A stretch of 64,000 nucleotides of DNA. Origin: an uncultured Sutterella sp. GTDB lineage: Bacteria; Pseudomonadota; Gammaproteobacteria; Burkholderiales; Burkholderiaceae_F. Shown one piece after another: positions 24,806 to 33,749 of the stretch. Numbering within the stretch: position 1 is the first letter of the stretch; every line of letters starts with the position of its first letter. The stretch is taken from contig CALESB010000003.1 in assembly GCA_937906995.1 (NCBI GenBank), forward strand, positions 41,466 through 105,465. The letters run 5' to 3'. The position numbers were made by a program, and so were the translations under genes. Below the pieces are notes generated by a model that saw only the letters and a list, made by a program, of their open reading frames with translations, did no database searches and was not told where the DNA came from.

Positions 24806-25474
24806 TTAGCCTCTTTGGCGTTGAAGAATATTTTGGAATTCTTCAGCAAAACTTTCATAGCGGTTAGCTAAGCGTTCAACGTCACTGGCAAAGCGGTTGT
24901 ATGCGGCAACTGCAGGAATAGCAGCAAATAAACCAATAGCAGTTGCAACCAAAGCTTCGGCAATACCTGGTGCGACAGTTGATAAGGAAGCATTATCTAA
25001 AGCAGAAAGTCCAGTAAATGCATTCATGATCCCCCAAACAGTGCCAAATAAGCCAACGTAAGGAGATACGGAGCCAATTGAGGCAAGGGTTGTTAAACCG
25101 CTTTCTAGGCTGTCCATTTCACGTTGATAAGTAGCACGCATGGCTCGACGAACCCCTCCTAATGTATCAGCAGAATCATGTTGAGTGAGTTTTAAATATT
25201 CAGTCATACCGGAGGCAAAAATTCGCTCTTGAGTGCCAGATTCTTCACGGTGCGATTGGGCGTGTTCGTAGAGTTTGTTGAGTTCTGAACCACTCCAAAA
25301 GCGAGATTCAAATTCTTCACTAAGTCGTTTTGCTTTTCGTAGCTGAATGAATTTTTGAAAAATTCGTGTCCAACTAATCAAAGATAAAATGATTAAGATG
25401 GCTAAAACGGCTTGCACTACAACACTAGCATGTGTGAGCAAGGACAAAATGGACATATCAGCGCTTGCATTCAT
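24806..25474 (-). CDS. tolQ: TolQ (MotA/TolQ/ExbB proton channel)
   Basis: TolQ forms the proton channel with TolR. The 222 residues show three membrane helices (about 15-35, 125-150 and 160-182) and the family segments around GLFGTVWGIMNAF and GIAEALVATAIGLFAAIPAV. A good ribosome-binding site (AAGGAT) precedes ATG 25474. It follows ybgC after 87 bp, the usual ybgC-tolQ-tolR-tolA order. Confidence 0.95.
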   Translation of the reverse strand: MNASADMSILSLLTHASVVVQAVLAILIILSLISWTRIFQKFIQLRKAKRLSEEFESRFWSGSELNKLYEHAQSHREESGTQERIFASGMTEYLKLTQHDSADTLGGVRRAMRATYQREMDSLESGLTTLASIGSVSPYVGLFGTVWGIMNAFTGLSALDNASLSTVAPGIAEALVATAIGLFAAIPAVAAYNRFASDVERLANRYESFAEEFQNILQRQRG

Positions 25475-25561
25475 TACTCTAATCCTTTAGGAATCGTGGA
25501 TAGAACAAAAATAGGATTTTGTATCTTACCGATTTTAAAAAATAAATTGTTGAAGAGATAT

Positions 25562-25975
25562 TTACTCAGCAACAGAGTTATATACCTGTTCATACATTGA
25601 TTGGGGGATTGGGATAGGCATGCCAGTTTGTGGATCAATGCAGGCCACGTCAACTTCGCCTTGAGCCAAAAGAGTGTCTCCTCGAATAGCCTTTTGTTCA
25701 ATCGTAAAACTTGCTCGTCGAACACGTTTAATTTGAGCAGTAACCGTGATTTCATCATCGAGTCGAGCTGGGCGTTTATAACGAATTGATAGTGAGGAAA
25801 CAACGAATGCACAAACACCATTTATTTTGAGTTCTCGTTGATTCCAACCAAGAGCTCGAAGGTACTCTGTACGGGTTCGTTCGAAAAATTTTAAGTAATT
25901 GGAGTGATAAACGATCCCTCCAGCATCGGTATCTTCATAGTAGATACGGATGGGCCAAATAAATTCTTTTTGCAT
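25562..25975 (-). CDS. ybgC: YbgC, Tol-Pal-associated acyl-CoA thioesterase
   Basis: YbgC is a hotdog-fold thioesterase whose gene sits at the head of the tol operon. The 137-residue product starts MQKEFIWPIRIYYEDTDAGG, with the family's catalytic Asp in the YYEDTDAGG motif, and contains YHSNYLKFFERTRTE. ATG 25975 starts eight bases past the ruvB stop and matches the usual length (134-138). An in-frame ATG at 26041 would overlap ruvB by 59 bp and is less likely. No strong ribosome-binding site is visible for either, which points to coupling with ruvB. Confidence 0.9.
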   Translation of the reverse strand: MQKEFIWPIRIYYEDTDAGGIVYHSNYLKFFERTRTEYLRALGWNQRELKINGVCAFVVSSLSIRYKRPARLDDEITVTAQIKRVRRASFTIEQKAIRGDTLLAQGEVDVACIDPQTGMPIPIPQSMYEQVYNSVAE

Positions 25976-25982
25976 TTTTATT

Positions 25983-27020
25983 CTAAAAAAGTGAGGCTGT
26001 GCCTTCGTGTACGCCCCGTGGGTCATAACCAAAGTGCTCATAAGCCAAAAGCGTAGCTACTCTACCTCGTGGGGTACGTTGTAAATGACCTTGTTGAATT
26101 AAATAGGGCTCAACAACATCTTCGAGAGTTTCTCTATCCTCGCCAACTGCAGCAGCCAAGTTGTCAATGCCGACAGGTCCCCCATTGAATTTTTCAATAA
26201 TAGCCAAAAGAAACTTTCGGTCAATCATGTCAAATCCTAAAGGGTCAACGTCAAGCATCTCTAATGCTTTGTCTGCGACTTCGCGCGTAATCGTTCCATC
26301 GTATTTGACTTGTGCATAGTCGCGAACACGTCGTAAAAGGCGGTTGGCGATTCGTGGAGTACCTCGGCTTCTTTTTGCAATTTCAAAAGCACCATCTTCA
26401 TCCATTTCGACATTAAGTAGTCGAGCTGAACGTGTAACGATTTTGGCTAAATCTTGGGTTGCATAAAATTGTAATTGCGAGACAATACCAAAACGTGCTC
26501 TAAGTGGATTGGTAAGCATCCCTGCACGAGTTGTGGCCCCAATTAAAGTAAACGGCTTAAGATCTAATTTAATTGAGCGTGCTGCTGGACCCTCACCGAT
26601 CATGATGTCAATTTGAAAGTCCTCGAGCGCAGGGTAAAGAATTTCCTCCACAACCGGGGATAAACGGTGAATCTCATCGATAAAGAGCACATCGTTTTCT
26701 TGCAAGTTCGTCAAAATCGCAGCTAAATCACCAGGGCGTTCGAGAACAGGGCCAGACGTTTGACGTAAGTTAACTCCCATTTCGTTGGCAACGATATGCG
26801 CTAACGTGGTTTTACCAAGCCCAGGAGGGCCAAAGACTAATAAGTGATCAAGCGCCTCACCTCTAGCCTTTGCAGCTTGAATAAAAACGGACAGTTGTTC
26901 ACACGCTTTGGGTTGTCCGACATAGTCAGCTAAACGAGTTGGACGTAAGGCACGATCGATATTTTCTTCATTGGCAGAGAAAGACTCTCCTGCCACGATA
27001 CGTTCAATATTTGCACTCAC
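25983..27020 (-). CDS. ruvB: RuvB, Holliday junction branch-migration helicase
   Basis: RuvB is a hexameric AAA+ motor that drives branch migration with RuvA. The 345 residues have Walker A GPPGLGKTT, Walker B LFIDEIHRL, sensor 1 around GATTRAGML, and the C-terminal winged-helix DNA-binding domain. It follows ruvA by two bases. The ruvC-ruvA-ruvB unit is complete here and is flanked by ffh upstream and tol genes downstream. Confidence 0.98.
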   Translation of the reverse strand: MSANIERIVAGESFSANEENIDRALRPTRLADYVGQPKACEQLSVFIQAAKARGEALDHLLVFGPPGLGKTTLAHIVANEMGVNLRQTSGPVLERPGDLAAILTNLQENDVLFIDEIHRLSPVVEEILYPALEDFQIDIMIGEGPAARSIKLDLKPFTLIGATTRAGMLTNPLRARFGIVSQLQFYATQDLAKIVTRSARLLNVEMDEDGAFEIAKRSRGTPRIANRLLRRVRDYAQVKYDGTITREVADKALEMLDVDPLGFDMIDRKFLLAIIEKFNGGPVGIDNLAAAVGEDRETLEDVVEPYLIQQGHLQRTPRGRVATLLAYEHFGYDPRGVHEGTASLF

Positions 27021-27022
27021 GG

Positions 27023-27598
27023 TTACTTCACCATTTGTTGAAGAGCCATACGAATACCGTCAGAAACTGAGATATCTGCAGGAAGTTTTTTTACGACAGC
27101 ACGGGCCTCACGATCACTGTATCCCAACCCCATTAATGCATTAATAATGTCAGTAGAGGTAGAGCTAACAGTAGACACTGCACCTGAAGCTAATGCTCCC
27201 GTAAGTTTATCTTTGAGTTCTAGCAAGAGCCGCTCTGCGGTCTTTTTCCCAATGCCAGGAACCTTTGTCAAAATGCCAGCTTCTTGAAGTGCAACTGCAT
27301 TAACTAAATCAGCCACTGACATACCCGACAAAATAGATAAAGCCGTGCGAGCTCCAATGCCAGAGACTTTTAATAAAAGTCTGAAGGTTTCCCGTTCCTC
27401 TGATGTTAAAAAGCCGTACAGAAGTTGAGCATCTTCTCGAACAATAAAGTGTGTCAATAAGGTGACTTCTTGACCTACTGGAGGCAAGTTATAAAAAGTT
27501 GACATGGGAACGTCAATTTCATAACCAACGCCATGAACATCCACCAAAATATGTGGAGGATTCGTTTCAAGTAATTTACCTTGGATACGACCGATCAT
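27023..27598 (-). CDS. ruvA: RuvA, Holliday junction-binding subunit
   Basis: RuvA tetramers hold the four-way junction and load RuvB. The 191-residue protein begins MIGRIQGKLLETNPPHILV and has the OB fold, the two helix-hairpin-helix motifs (LLKVSGIGARTALSIL, LTKVPGIGKKTAERL) and the C-terminal RuvB-binding domain (IINALMGLGYSDREA). It is six bases from the ruvC stop. Confidence 0.97.
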   Translation of the reverse strand: MIGRIQGKLLETNPPHILVDVHGVGYEIDVPMSTFYNLPPVGQEVTLLTHFIVREDAQLLYGFLTSEERETFRLLLKVSGIGARTALSILSGMSVADLVNAVALQEAGILTKVPGIGKKTAERLLLELKDKLTGALASGAVSTVSSTSTDIINALMGLGYSDREARAVVKKLPADISVSDGIRMALQQMVK

Positions 27599-27604
27599 AA
27601 TGAG

Positions 27605-28183
27605 TTACCTATTTTTAATTGCAACTTCCCAAGCTGAGCGATTTTTTGATGAATGACGGCGCCTGGCAAGGCCTGCTGATGTTTTTGGAGCTTGCATGCT
27701 GTCAATCATTCGAAAAGACTGCGCAGCACAAACGGCGCAAGCTAATGCATCAGCAGCGTCAGCTTGAATCTCGTCGGGCAAACCTAACATTTGAGACATC
27801 ATGGCTTGTACTTGAGCTTTTGTTGCTCTGCCAGTGCCAACGGCAGCTTGCTTGATTTCAGTAGGTGTGAACTCATACACAGAAAGCTTTTCATGTGCTA
27901 ATGCAGTAATTGCCGCACCTCTGGCTTGTCCCAGCAGTAAGGTAGAGTGGGGATTAATATTGACAAAGACTTTTTCACAAGCCGCAACCGTAGGTTGATT
28001 GTCGCGAGCAATTTGTGAAACATTTTCGAAAATACAATTTAAGCGTTCAAAGAGTTCGCCCTTCGGGATATGGATTACTCCAGCTGTGACAAATCGAATG
28101 TTACTACCCAGAACATCAATCACACCGAAGCCGGTGTGATTGAGTCCAGGGTCAATACCTAAAATTCGAACAAAGTCACTCAC
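27605..28183 (-). CDS. ruvC: RuvC, Holliday junction resolvase
   Basis: RuvC cleaves Holliday junctions symmetrically. The 192 residues contain the catalytic acidic set: Asp in LGIDPGLNHTG, Glu in ACEKVFV, and two Asps in DEIQADAADALACAV. It precedes ruvA. It begins 12 bases after the ffh stop on the same strand, so ffh may share its transcript; that is less common. Confidence 0.96.
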   Translation of the reverse strand: MSDFVRILGIDPGLNHTGFGVIDVLGSNIRFVTAGVIHIPKGELFERLNCIFENVSQIARDNQPTVAACEKVFVNINPHSTLLLGQARGAAITALAHEKLSVYEFTPTEIKQAAVGTGRATKAQVQAMMSQMLGLPDEIQADAADALACAVCAAQSFRMIDSMQAPKTSAGLARRRHSSKNRSAWEVAIKNR

Positions 28184-28195
28184 AGTGTGTCCTTG

Positions 28196-29605
28196 TTAGC
28201 GGCCAAAACCACCAAAGCCACCGAATCCACCAAAGCCGCCACCGCCCATGCGGCCAAGGCCACCTAAAGCTCTCATCATTTTGCTCAAGCCACCCTTTTT
28301 CATGGCCTTCATCATGGTTTGAGTTTGTTCGAATTGCTTGAGTAACTTATTGACCTCTTGTACGGGGACACCAGCACCCGCAGCAATACGGCGTTTGCGA
28401 GAGGCTTTGATGACTTCGGGATGAGAGCGCTCATAGCGAGTCATTGAGTTGATAATCCCTTCTGTGCGTGCAATAGCCTTTTGGGCATCGTCATCATTGA
28501 GTTTGCCAGCAGCTTCTGCAAATTGCGCAGGAAGTTTTTCTAACATGCTTGAGAAGCTTCCCATATTCTTCATTTGAGCCAATTGATCCTTGAAGTCATT
28601 CAGATCAAACTTGTCTCCGGCCTTAATTTTGTTCGCTAACTTCTGGGTTTGTTCGACGTCAATGGCCTTTTGAACATCCTTGACTAAAGCAACAATGTCG
28701 CCCATGCCAAGAATGCGACTGGCCATCCCCTCAGCATTAAAAGGCTCTAAGCCGTCAATTTTTTCAGATACACCAACAAACTTGATTGGTTTGCCAATGG
28801 TGTATGCGACAGATAAGGCAGCACCGCCTCTGGAGTCACCATCAAGCTTGGTCAGGATTACGCCAGTTAAAGCTAAACGCTCGTGGAAGGCCTTGGCAGC
28901 GTCAAGAGCCGTTTGACCGAGCATCGCGTCAGCTACGAACATCGTTTCAGAAGGGTGAATCGTTTGATGAATTTCGGCGACTTCATTCATCATGGCTTCA
29001 TCGATGGACAGGCGGCCAGCCGTGTCCACAATTAAGACGTCATAAAAGTAGCGTTTTGCATGCTGTAAAGCATCTTGAGCAATAGCTAAAGGTTTGGCGT
29101 TCGGATTCATTTCGAAGTAATCCGCTTGCGCTTGTTGCGTAATGACCTTTAACTGTTCGGCAGCAGCAGGGCGATAAACGTCACATGAAACTGTTAAGAC
29201 TTTTTTCTTTAAGTCATGAACCAAGTAGTTTGCGAGTTTACCTGCGGAGGTGGTTTTACCGGCACCTTGTAAACCAGCTAACAAAATAACAGCTGGCGGT
29301 TGTGTCGCTAAATTAAGGGCCTTTTCTTGCTCAGTGAGATTGCCACCAATAATAGCCGTTAACTCTTCTTGAACGATGCCGACAAGCGCTTGACCTGGAT
29401 TGAGGTTCCCGATGACCTCTTCGTTCATAGCTTTAGCTTTGATACGAGAGGTCAACTCACGGACAACAGGTAATGCTACGTCAGCTTCTAGAAGTGCAAT
29501 GCGCACTTCTCGCAACATTTCCTTGGTATTTTCTTCGGTCAAACGAGCCTGACCTCGCATGGTCTTAATAACGCGAGAAAGGCGTTGGCTAAGGTTGTTC
29601 AGCAT
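28196..29605 (-). CDS. ffh: Ffh, signal recognition particle protein
   Basis: Ffh binds signal sequences and 4.5S RNA for co-translational insertion through FtsY. The 469-residue protein has the N domain, the GTPase G domain with LLAGLQGAGKTTS (G1), DTAGRLSID and TKLDGDSRGGAA, and the M domain. It ends in a Gly/Phe-rich tail (GGFGGFGGFGGFGR), as seen in many proteobacteria. The opposite-strand CcsA/YpjD-like gene begins 105 bp upstream, a neighbourhood conserved with E. coli (ffh/ypjD). Confidence 0.97.
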   Translation of the reverse strand: MLNNLSQRLSRVIKTMRGQARLTEENTKEMLREVRIALLEADVALPVVRELTSRIKAKAMNEEVIGNLNPGQALVGIVQEELTAIIGGNLTEQEKALNLATQPPAVILLAGLQGAGKTTSAGKLANYLVHDLKKKVLTVSCDVYRPAAAEQLKVITQQAQADYFEMNPNAKPLAIAQDALQHAKRYFYDVLIVDTAGRLSIDEAMMNEVAEIHQTIHPSETMFVADAMLGQTALDAAKAFHERLALTGVILTKLDGDSRGGAALSVAYTIGKPIKFVGVSEKIDGLEPFNAEGMASRILGMGDIVALVKDVQKAIDVEQTQKLANKIKAGDKFDLNDFKDQLAQMKNMGSFSSMLEKLPAQFAEAAGKLNDDDAQKAIARTEGIINSMTRYERSHPEVIKASRKRRIAAGAGVPVQEVNKLLKQFEQTQTMMKAMKKGGLSKMMRALGGLGRMGGGGFGGFGGFGGFGR

Positions 29606-29710
29606 AAGTGTTCTAAATTGAAAAAGTGTACAAAATGACCAACAAATGCAAAAAGCATGTCTTACAATTGAGCGGTCTTAAAAATTCAAGACCTTAGACA
29701 AGGATTGCAA

Positions 29711-30385
29711 ATGGATTCAAACCTACTATTTTACGGTGTTGCGTCAATTTTTTATCTATTGGCGGGCGTAAAAATTGTCATTAGCCATAAAAAGCCTCAA
29801 GAAGGGGTTCCGATTTGGGTCATTATCGTGACCGCCTTAGGAATCTTGTCACACTACTGGGTTCTTCAGTCCAATATTTTTATTGCGAAAGCCACAATTC
29901 AAATCGGTTTAGGTTCTATTGTTTCAGCAATGTGCTTTTTCAGTTCATTAGTGTTGCTATTTGGGGCTATCTATGGTCGAGTTAGCTCACTTTTAGGTGG
30001 CATGTTAATTTTGTCTACATTGGGCGTTTGGTTTCCATTGATGTTGCCAAGTACTGCGGCTCCAATCATCGGAGCAAGTCCAGCGTTTAAAATACACATG
30101 GGATTGAGTATCGTTGGATATGGTTTTGCGTTTATGGCGGCCTTGGATGCTTTTTTGGCAGTGGCTTTTGGAAAACAATCTGAACAAGCTCAACAGGTAA
30201 AAATCGAGATTCCAAGAATTCTCATGGCAAGTTTTGTTTTTCTGTCGCTCACCATTTTGACGGGCCTTATGTCAAGTAATCAGTATTTATCAGGGTTTTT
30301 CGATGGTGTGGCTGAAGTGACTGCAACGGTTGTGACTTGGCTTACCTGCGGGATTTTATTATTAGTTAATCGTATAAAAAAATAA
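29711..30385 (+). CDS. CcsA/YpjD-family inner-membrane protein
   Basis: A 224-residue integral membrane protein with about eight helices, including the HMGLSIVGYGFAFMAALDA segment typical of the cytochrome c assembly (CcsA/HemX) fold. In E. coli the gene next to ffh is ypjD, of the same fold, implicated in divalent cation (Cobalt/Magnesium) resistance as corE. ATG 29711 has AAGGA six bases upstream and is preferred to a TTG two codons earlier. No haem-binding tryptophan-rich motif is evident, so a cytochrome-assembly role is not supported. Confidence 0.82.
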   Translation: MDSNLLFYGVASIFYLLAGVKIVISHKKPQEGVPIWVIIVTALGILSHYWVLQSNIFIAKATIQIGLGSIVSAMCFFSSLVLLFGAIYGRVSSLLGGMLILSTLGVWFPLMLPSTAAPIIGASPAFKIHMGLSIVGYGFAFMAALDAFLAVAFGKQSEQAQQVKIEIPRILMASFVFLSLTILTGLMSSNQYLSGFFDGVAEVTATVVTWLTCGILLLVNRIKK

Positions 30386-30406
30386 TCGAATAGGTAAGAG
30401 GCGAAA

Positions 30407-30646
30407 ATGTTAGGAAAAATTCTATTTTTTGTGCTCTTAATTTTGCTTGCATTGGTACTTTGGAAAAAAAGGCAAGCAGAAGTGGTCGCTAATCAAAAGA
30501 AGTCAGTGAAAAATGAACACGCAACAAAAATGATTCAATGCCCAGTCTGTGGTATTCACTTCGCAGAAGCGGAGGGGCATTGGTATAACGGACATATGTA
30601 TTGTTCACTTGAGTGTCAAAAGAAGGCAAAATCAGCTTATGAATGA
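30407..30646 (+). CDS. PP0621-family zinc-ribbon membrane protein
   Basis: A 79-residue protein with one N-terminal membrane helix (about 2-19), a basic linker and a zinc-ribbon, with Cys pairs CPVCG and CSLEC spaced 22 residues apart. This is the layout of the PP0621 family, whose function is unknown. It is linked to ampD: its stop overlaps the ampD start by eight bases. The pairing with ampD is common in proteobacteria. Confidence 0.8.
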   Translation: MLGKILFFVLLILLALVLWKKRQAEVVANQKKSVKNEHATKMIQCPVCGIHFAEAEGHWYNGHMYCSLECQKKAKSAYE

Positions 30647-31235
30647 TTTACGAATTAATGAAGATGGGTTTTTAGATAAAGGCCAATTTCACTGGCATGC
30701 GAGTCCTCATTTTGATGAACGAAGTGGATCCATGCCAATTTCATTGATCGTTATTCACAATATTTCTTTACCTGCTGGATGTTTTGGTACTGGGTATGTC
30801 CAAGCACTTTTTGATGGGACTATAGATACGACCGCCCATCCCAGTTTTGTTTCCTTGCAAGGCTTAGAGGTGTCCTCTCATTTTTTTATAGATAGAAATG
30901 GGGAAATTTGGCAATTTGTTTCGACTCAAAAGCGAGCTTGGCATGCCGGCAAGTCATCATTTATGGGGCACGAGCGTTGTAACGATTTTTCCATTGGGAT
31001 TGAGCTTGAAGGAACCGATTTTCTGTCATTTCAAGAGGTTCAGTATGCCTCTCTCAGGACACTATTAAAAGCAATTACAGAGCGATACCCACAGATTAAA
31101 TTTGTGACGGGACACAGTGACATTGCACCGGGCAGAAAAACTGATCCTGGTCTCTTTTTTTCAGCTGATAAAGCACTCAATGACGCAACTTTGCGCTCTA
31201 AGTTAAAATATTGGCATCTTAACGCTCAAAAGTAG
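30639..31235 (+). CDS. ampD: AmpD, 1,6-anhydro-MurNAc-L-alanine amidase
   Basis: AmpD cleaves the stem peptide from anhydro-muropeptides in the cytoplasm, feeding recycling and keeping AmpR-type beta-lactamase induction low. The 198 residues match E. coli AmpD closely: LIVIHNISLPAGCFG with the first zinc His, KRAWHAGKS, RCNDFSIGIELEGTD, and GHSDIAPGRKTDPG with the remaining His and Asp. A start about 30 codons upstream lies within the PP0621 gene; ATG 30639 is the family start. The recycling ligase Mpl at 37.7 kb acts downstream in the same pathway. Confidence 0.96.
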   Translation: MNDLRINEDGFLDKGQFHWHASPHFDERSGSMPISLIVIHNISLPAGCFGTGYVQALFDGTIDTTAHPSFVSLQGLEVSSHFFIDRNGEIWQFVSTQKRAWHAGKSSFMGHERCNDFSIGIELEGTDFLSFQEVQYASLRTLLKAITERYPQIKFVTGHSDIAPGRKTDPGLFFSADKALNDATLRSKLKYWHLNAQK

Positions 31236-31243
31236 ATATAACT

Positions 31244-31801
31244 GTGATTCACTTTATAGCTTTTCTTTTTAATATCATCACAACTTTTATCGGAAGTTTG
31301 ATGATTCTTCGAGTTTTTATTTTTTATCAACGCCTATCGATTTTTGATCCGATTGCGCGCTTGGCATGGGCCGGTACAAACTGGTTAGTCGTTCCGTTAT
31401 CGCAAGTTTTCCCTTCATCTCGTCGTTGGGAATGGCCAACGGTGGTTGGCGCTATTTTGATGGCTATGGTAGTTGCTGTTATTAGTAAGCAAGTAACAGG
31501 ATTACCTTATCATTGGTTCTATGTCCCCATTTGTGCTGTATTTATTCTCATGCGATGGGTATTAGAGTTAGTGCTTTGGGGCACAATTATTTATGTTGTG
31601 TTGTCCTGGTTACAACCGTCATCTCCTGTGTATGGCATGGTTTGGCGAATGATGACCCCTATTTTGGCTCCCTTGTCTAACCGTATTCCGAAGGTTGCAA
31701 ACATTGACTTTTCGCCAATGATTGTCTTTTTAATTGTTAATGCGTTGCTCTATTGGGTAACCCCGCTGTCGCAGGGTTACTTTGTGAGTGCTTGGTTCTA
31801 G
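31244..31801 (+). CDS. yggT: YggT family membrane protein
   Basis: The 185-residue protein has four predicted membrane helices in two YGGT repeats, with the second repeat holding the typical SWLQPSSPVYGMVWRMMTPIL and SPMIVFLIVNALLYW segments. YggT proteins are linked to osmotic stress and cell-shape functions in some bacteria. The start is GTG at 31244 with only a weak AAAGTAG in front. It follows ampD by eight bases, so it is likely in the same operon. Confidence 0.9.
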   Translation: MIHFIAFLFNIITTFIGSLMILRVFIFYQRLSIFDPIARLAWAGTNWLVVPLSQVFPSSRRWEWPTVVGAILMAMVVAVISKQVTGLPYHWFYVPICAVFILMRWVLELVLWGTIIYVVLSWLQPSSPVYGMVWRMMTPILAPLSNRIPKVANIDFSPMIVFLIVNALLYWVTPLSQGYFVSAWF

Positions 31802-31807
31802 GTCCAA

Positions 31808-32749
31808 TTAGAGAGCTATCGTTTCACCATAGGCGCACTCATAAAGGTGCGCCACTTCTTTTTTATTGAGTTGGTAGCCTTGAGGGGCATCATGTTTGGC
31901 TTTGATATGCCCCATTAATAAAGCCAACTGGATGGTGTGTTTCCATTCTAAATTTAAGCTTAGACCTCTTAAAAGTCCTCCTCTGAAAGCATCTCCACAG
32001 CCAACAGGATTAACTAAGTTTTCGACGGGAAGAGCATCGAAATGAGAGGAGTGACCCTTTCGGATCAGTTCACAGCCCTTTTCTGCTTTAGTGATAACGA
32101 TGGCTTCAAATTGTTGAGATAGTTCTTGTGAGCTAATCTGACTTTTTTCAAGTATTAAAGACCACTCAGCTTCTGAAACTGTTAAATAATCTGTTCTGGA
32201 TAGCATCCAGATAATGTCATTGGCATTAAGGTAGCCTGCAGAAGGACCTACATCCCAAATCACAGGAACATTACGACATTTAAGTAAGCTAGTATGGGCC
32301 TTCATGACGTGTGGAGCCGTGGAAGTAATAATGCCGTGACTAAATACTTCTTGTGGATCAACATACGCCTTATCGGCCTTGCTCATTGCTCCTTCATGAA
32401 ATGAGGCTAACTGATTACCTTCATTATCAGTTGTAATAAATGCTTGAGGTGTGTATTCATTTTCAACTGTGATAATTCCATCTACACGAATACCAGCTTG
32501 ACGTAGGTGTTGATAATAAGGTTGACAATCAATTAAACCAATTGCCGTTGAAATATAGGGATCACCACCACAAGTTTTCAAACTATAAGCAATATTGGCT
32601 GCACAACCACCAAACTGTCGCTTCATTCTAGGAGTTTGAAATGTGAGATTAAAGCCTTTGAGGCTGAGTGTAGTTGCATGATCGCTAAAGGAACAATCAG
32701 TTTCTAAAATCGTGTCGTACGCAACGGATCCAGAAATAAAGATAGTCAT
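31808..32749 (-). CDS. PfkB-family carbohydrate/nucleoside kinase
   Basis: A 313-residue kinase of the ribokinase/PfkB family, with the first signature GGCAANIAYSL and the second, NPVGCGDAFRGGLLRGL, containing the catalytic Asp and anion hole. The N-terminus MTIFISGSVAYDTIL is also usual. Betaproteobacterial relatives near prmA/DUF3426 are often annotated as adenosine kinase, but the substrate cannot be read here. A terminator separates it from the upstream DUF3426 gene. Confidence 0.88.
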   Translation of the reverse strand: MTIFISGSVAYDTILETDCSFSDHATTLSLKGFNLTFQTPRMKRQFGGCAANIAYSLKTCGGDPYISTAIGLIDCQPYYQHLRQAGIRVDGIITVENEYTPQAFITTDNEGNQLASFHEGAMSKADKAYVDPQEVFSHGIITSTAPHVMKAHTSLLKCRNVPVIWDVGPSAGYLNANDIIWMLSRTDYLTVSEAEWSLILEKSQISSQELSQQFEAIVITKAEKGCELIRKGHSSHFDALPVENLVNPVGCGDAFRGGLLRGLSLNLEWKHTIQLALLMGHIKAKHDAPQGYQLNKKEVAHLYECAYGETIAL

Positions 32750-32761
32750 GATTTTTATAAG

Positions 32762-32790
32762 AAAAACCCCGTTAGTATGAACAAACGGGG
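32762..32790 (-). terminator. Terminator of the accB-accC-prmA-DUF3426 operon
   Basis: CCCCGTT (32767-32773) and AACGGGG (32784-32790) pair around a ten-base loop. On the minus strand the stem is followed by TTTTT. It lies 6 bp after the DUF3426 stop and 12 bp before the pfkB start. Confidence 0.85.
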
Positions 32791-32796
32791 AAGGGT

Positions 32797-33747
32797 TTAA
32801 GAGGGATTCGCCAGTTCAATTAGTAGCTGATTGGGAATGCCTTCTGTCATTTTGAAAGTAAAGGCAACCTGACGAGTTTGAGCAGGCTTGAGCTTTTGGC
32901 TAGGATCATTGAGGTAGTCTTTGGGCGTCAATTGACGACGGGTTAATACGTCACCCTTTTGTCCCTTGAGAATAACCCTCATCACAGGGAAAGGTTGTTC
33001 TTGAAGACCGTCATTGTGTAGATTGGCCACAATGACATACTCATTTCCCCCAACTTTTTGTAAGCTTTGCGACAGTAGCGTGATGCCAGCCTTTGCTGCA
33101 GTTCTGTTATCCGCAGAAGTGCTCTCATTTTTTGGAGCTGGACAAACCAGGTATTGGCAAAGCGTATCAAAAGTTGCTCGAGATTGAGGCAGTTTTTCAA
33201 TGATACTATCTCTCATAAAGACAGCACCTTGTAGGCCAATTAAAAGCACAGCGACAATAGCAATGAGGATCCAAATGGCCTTATTTGATGATTTGTTAGA
33301 AGAGTTTTCTTCAACTTCTTCCTCCTCTTCATCATCTTCCTGATTGCTGTACGCTTCAGCATTAAGTCTTACGGGTTCGTGACGAATGACTTCGATGGAA
33401 CTTGAATTGGCATTAATGACATCTTGTCGGACAGGCCCCATGCGTGGCTCTGCCCGTACACCAACAAGACCATTTGAAGTTGCATCATCATCTACCGAGT
33501 CAAAGCCTCTTAACTGGTTGGCTAAAGCAGCCATGTCCGCAAGACCCTTGCGCTCAGCCTCAGCTTCACGCTCCGCGCGTAGGACTGCATCTGAAGTGTT
33601 TTCTAATGAGCGGTAAAGGTGATCCGTTGCATTAAAAACACTCTGACAGAAACCACAGCGCACCAGGCCTTCCTTTGCTTTTAACTGAGTATCAGTGACG
33701 CGGAAGGCTTGGTGACAAGAAGGACAACGTGTGATGAACACTGCCAT
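32797..33747 (-). CDS. Zinc-ribbon / DUF3426 membrane protein
   Basis: The 316-residue protein starts with a zinc-ribbon (CPSCHQAFRV, then CGFCQSVF), the MJ0042-type finger. It then has a variable acidic stretch (EEDDEEEEEVEE near 135-145), one membrane helix (about 157-175) and a C-terminal DUF3426 domain. This architecture is standard for betaproteobacteria, where it follows prmA. Its function is unknown; it is probably anchored with the ribbon in the cytoplasm and DUF3426 in the periplasm. Confidence 0.88.
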   Translation of the reverse strand: MAVFITRCPSCHQAFRVTDTQLKAKEGLVRCGFCQSVFNATDHLYRSLENTSDAVLRAEREAEAERKGLADMAALANQLRGFDSVDDDATSNGLVGVRAEPRMGPVRQDVINANSSSIEVIRHEPVRLNAEAYSNQEDDEEEEEVEENSSNKSSNKAIWILIAIVAVLLIGLQGAVFMRDSIIEKLPQSRATFDTLCQYLVCPAPKNESTSADNRTAAKAGITLLSQSLQKVGGNEYVIVANLHNDGLQEQPFPVMRVILKGQKGDVLTRRQLTPKDYLNDPSQKLKPAQTRQVAFTFKMTEGIPNQLLIELANPS

Positions 33748-33749
33748 AT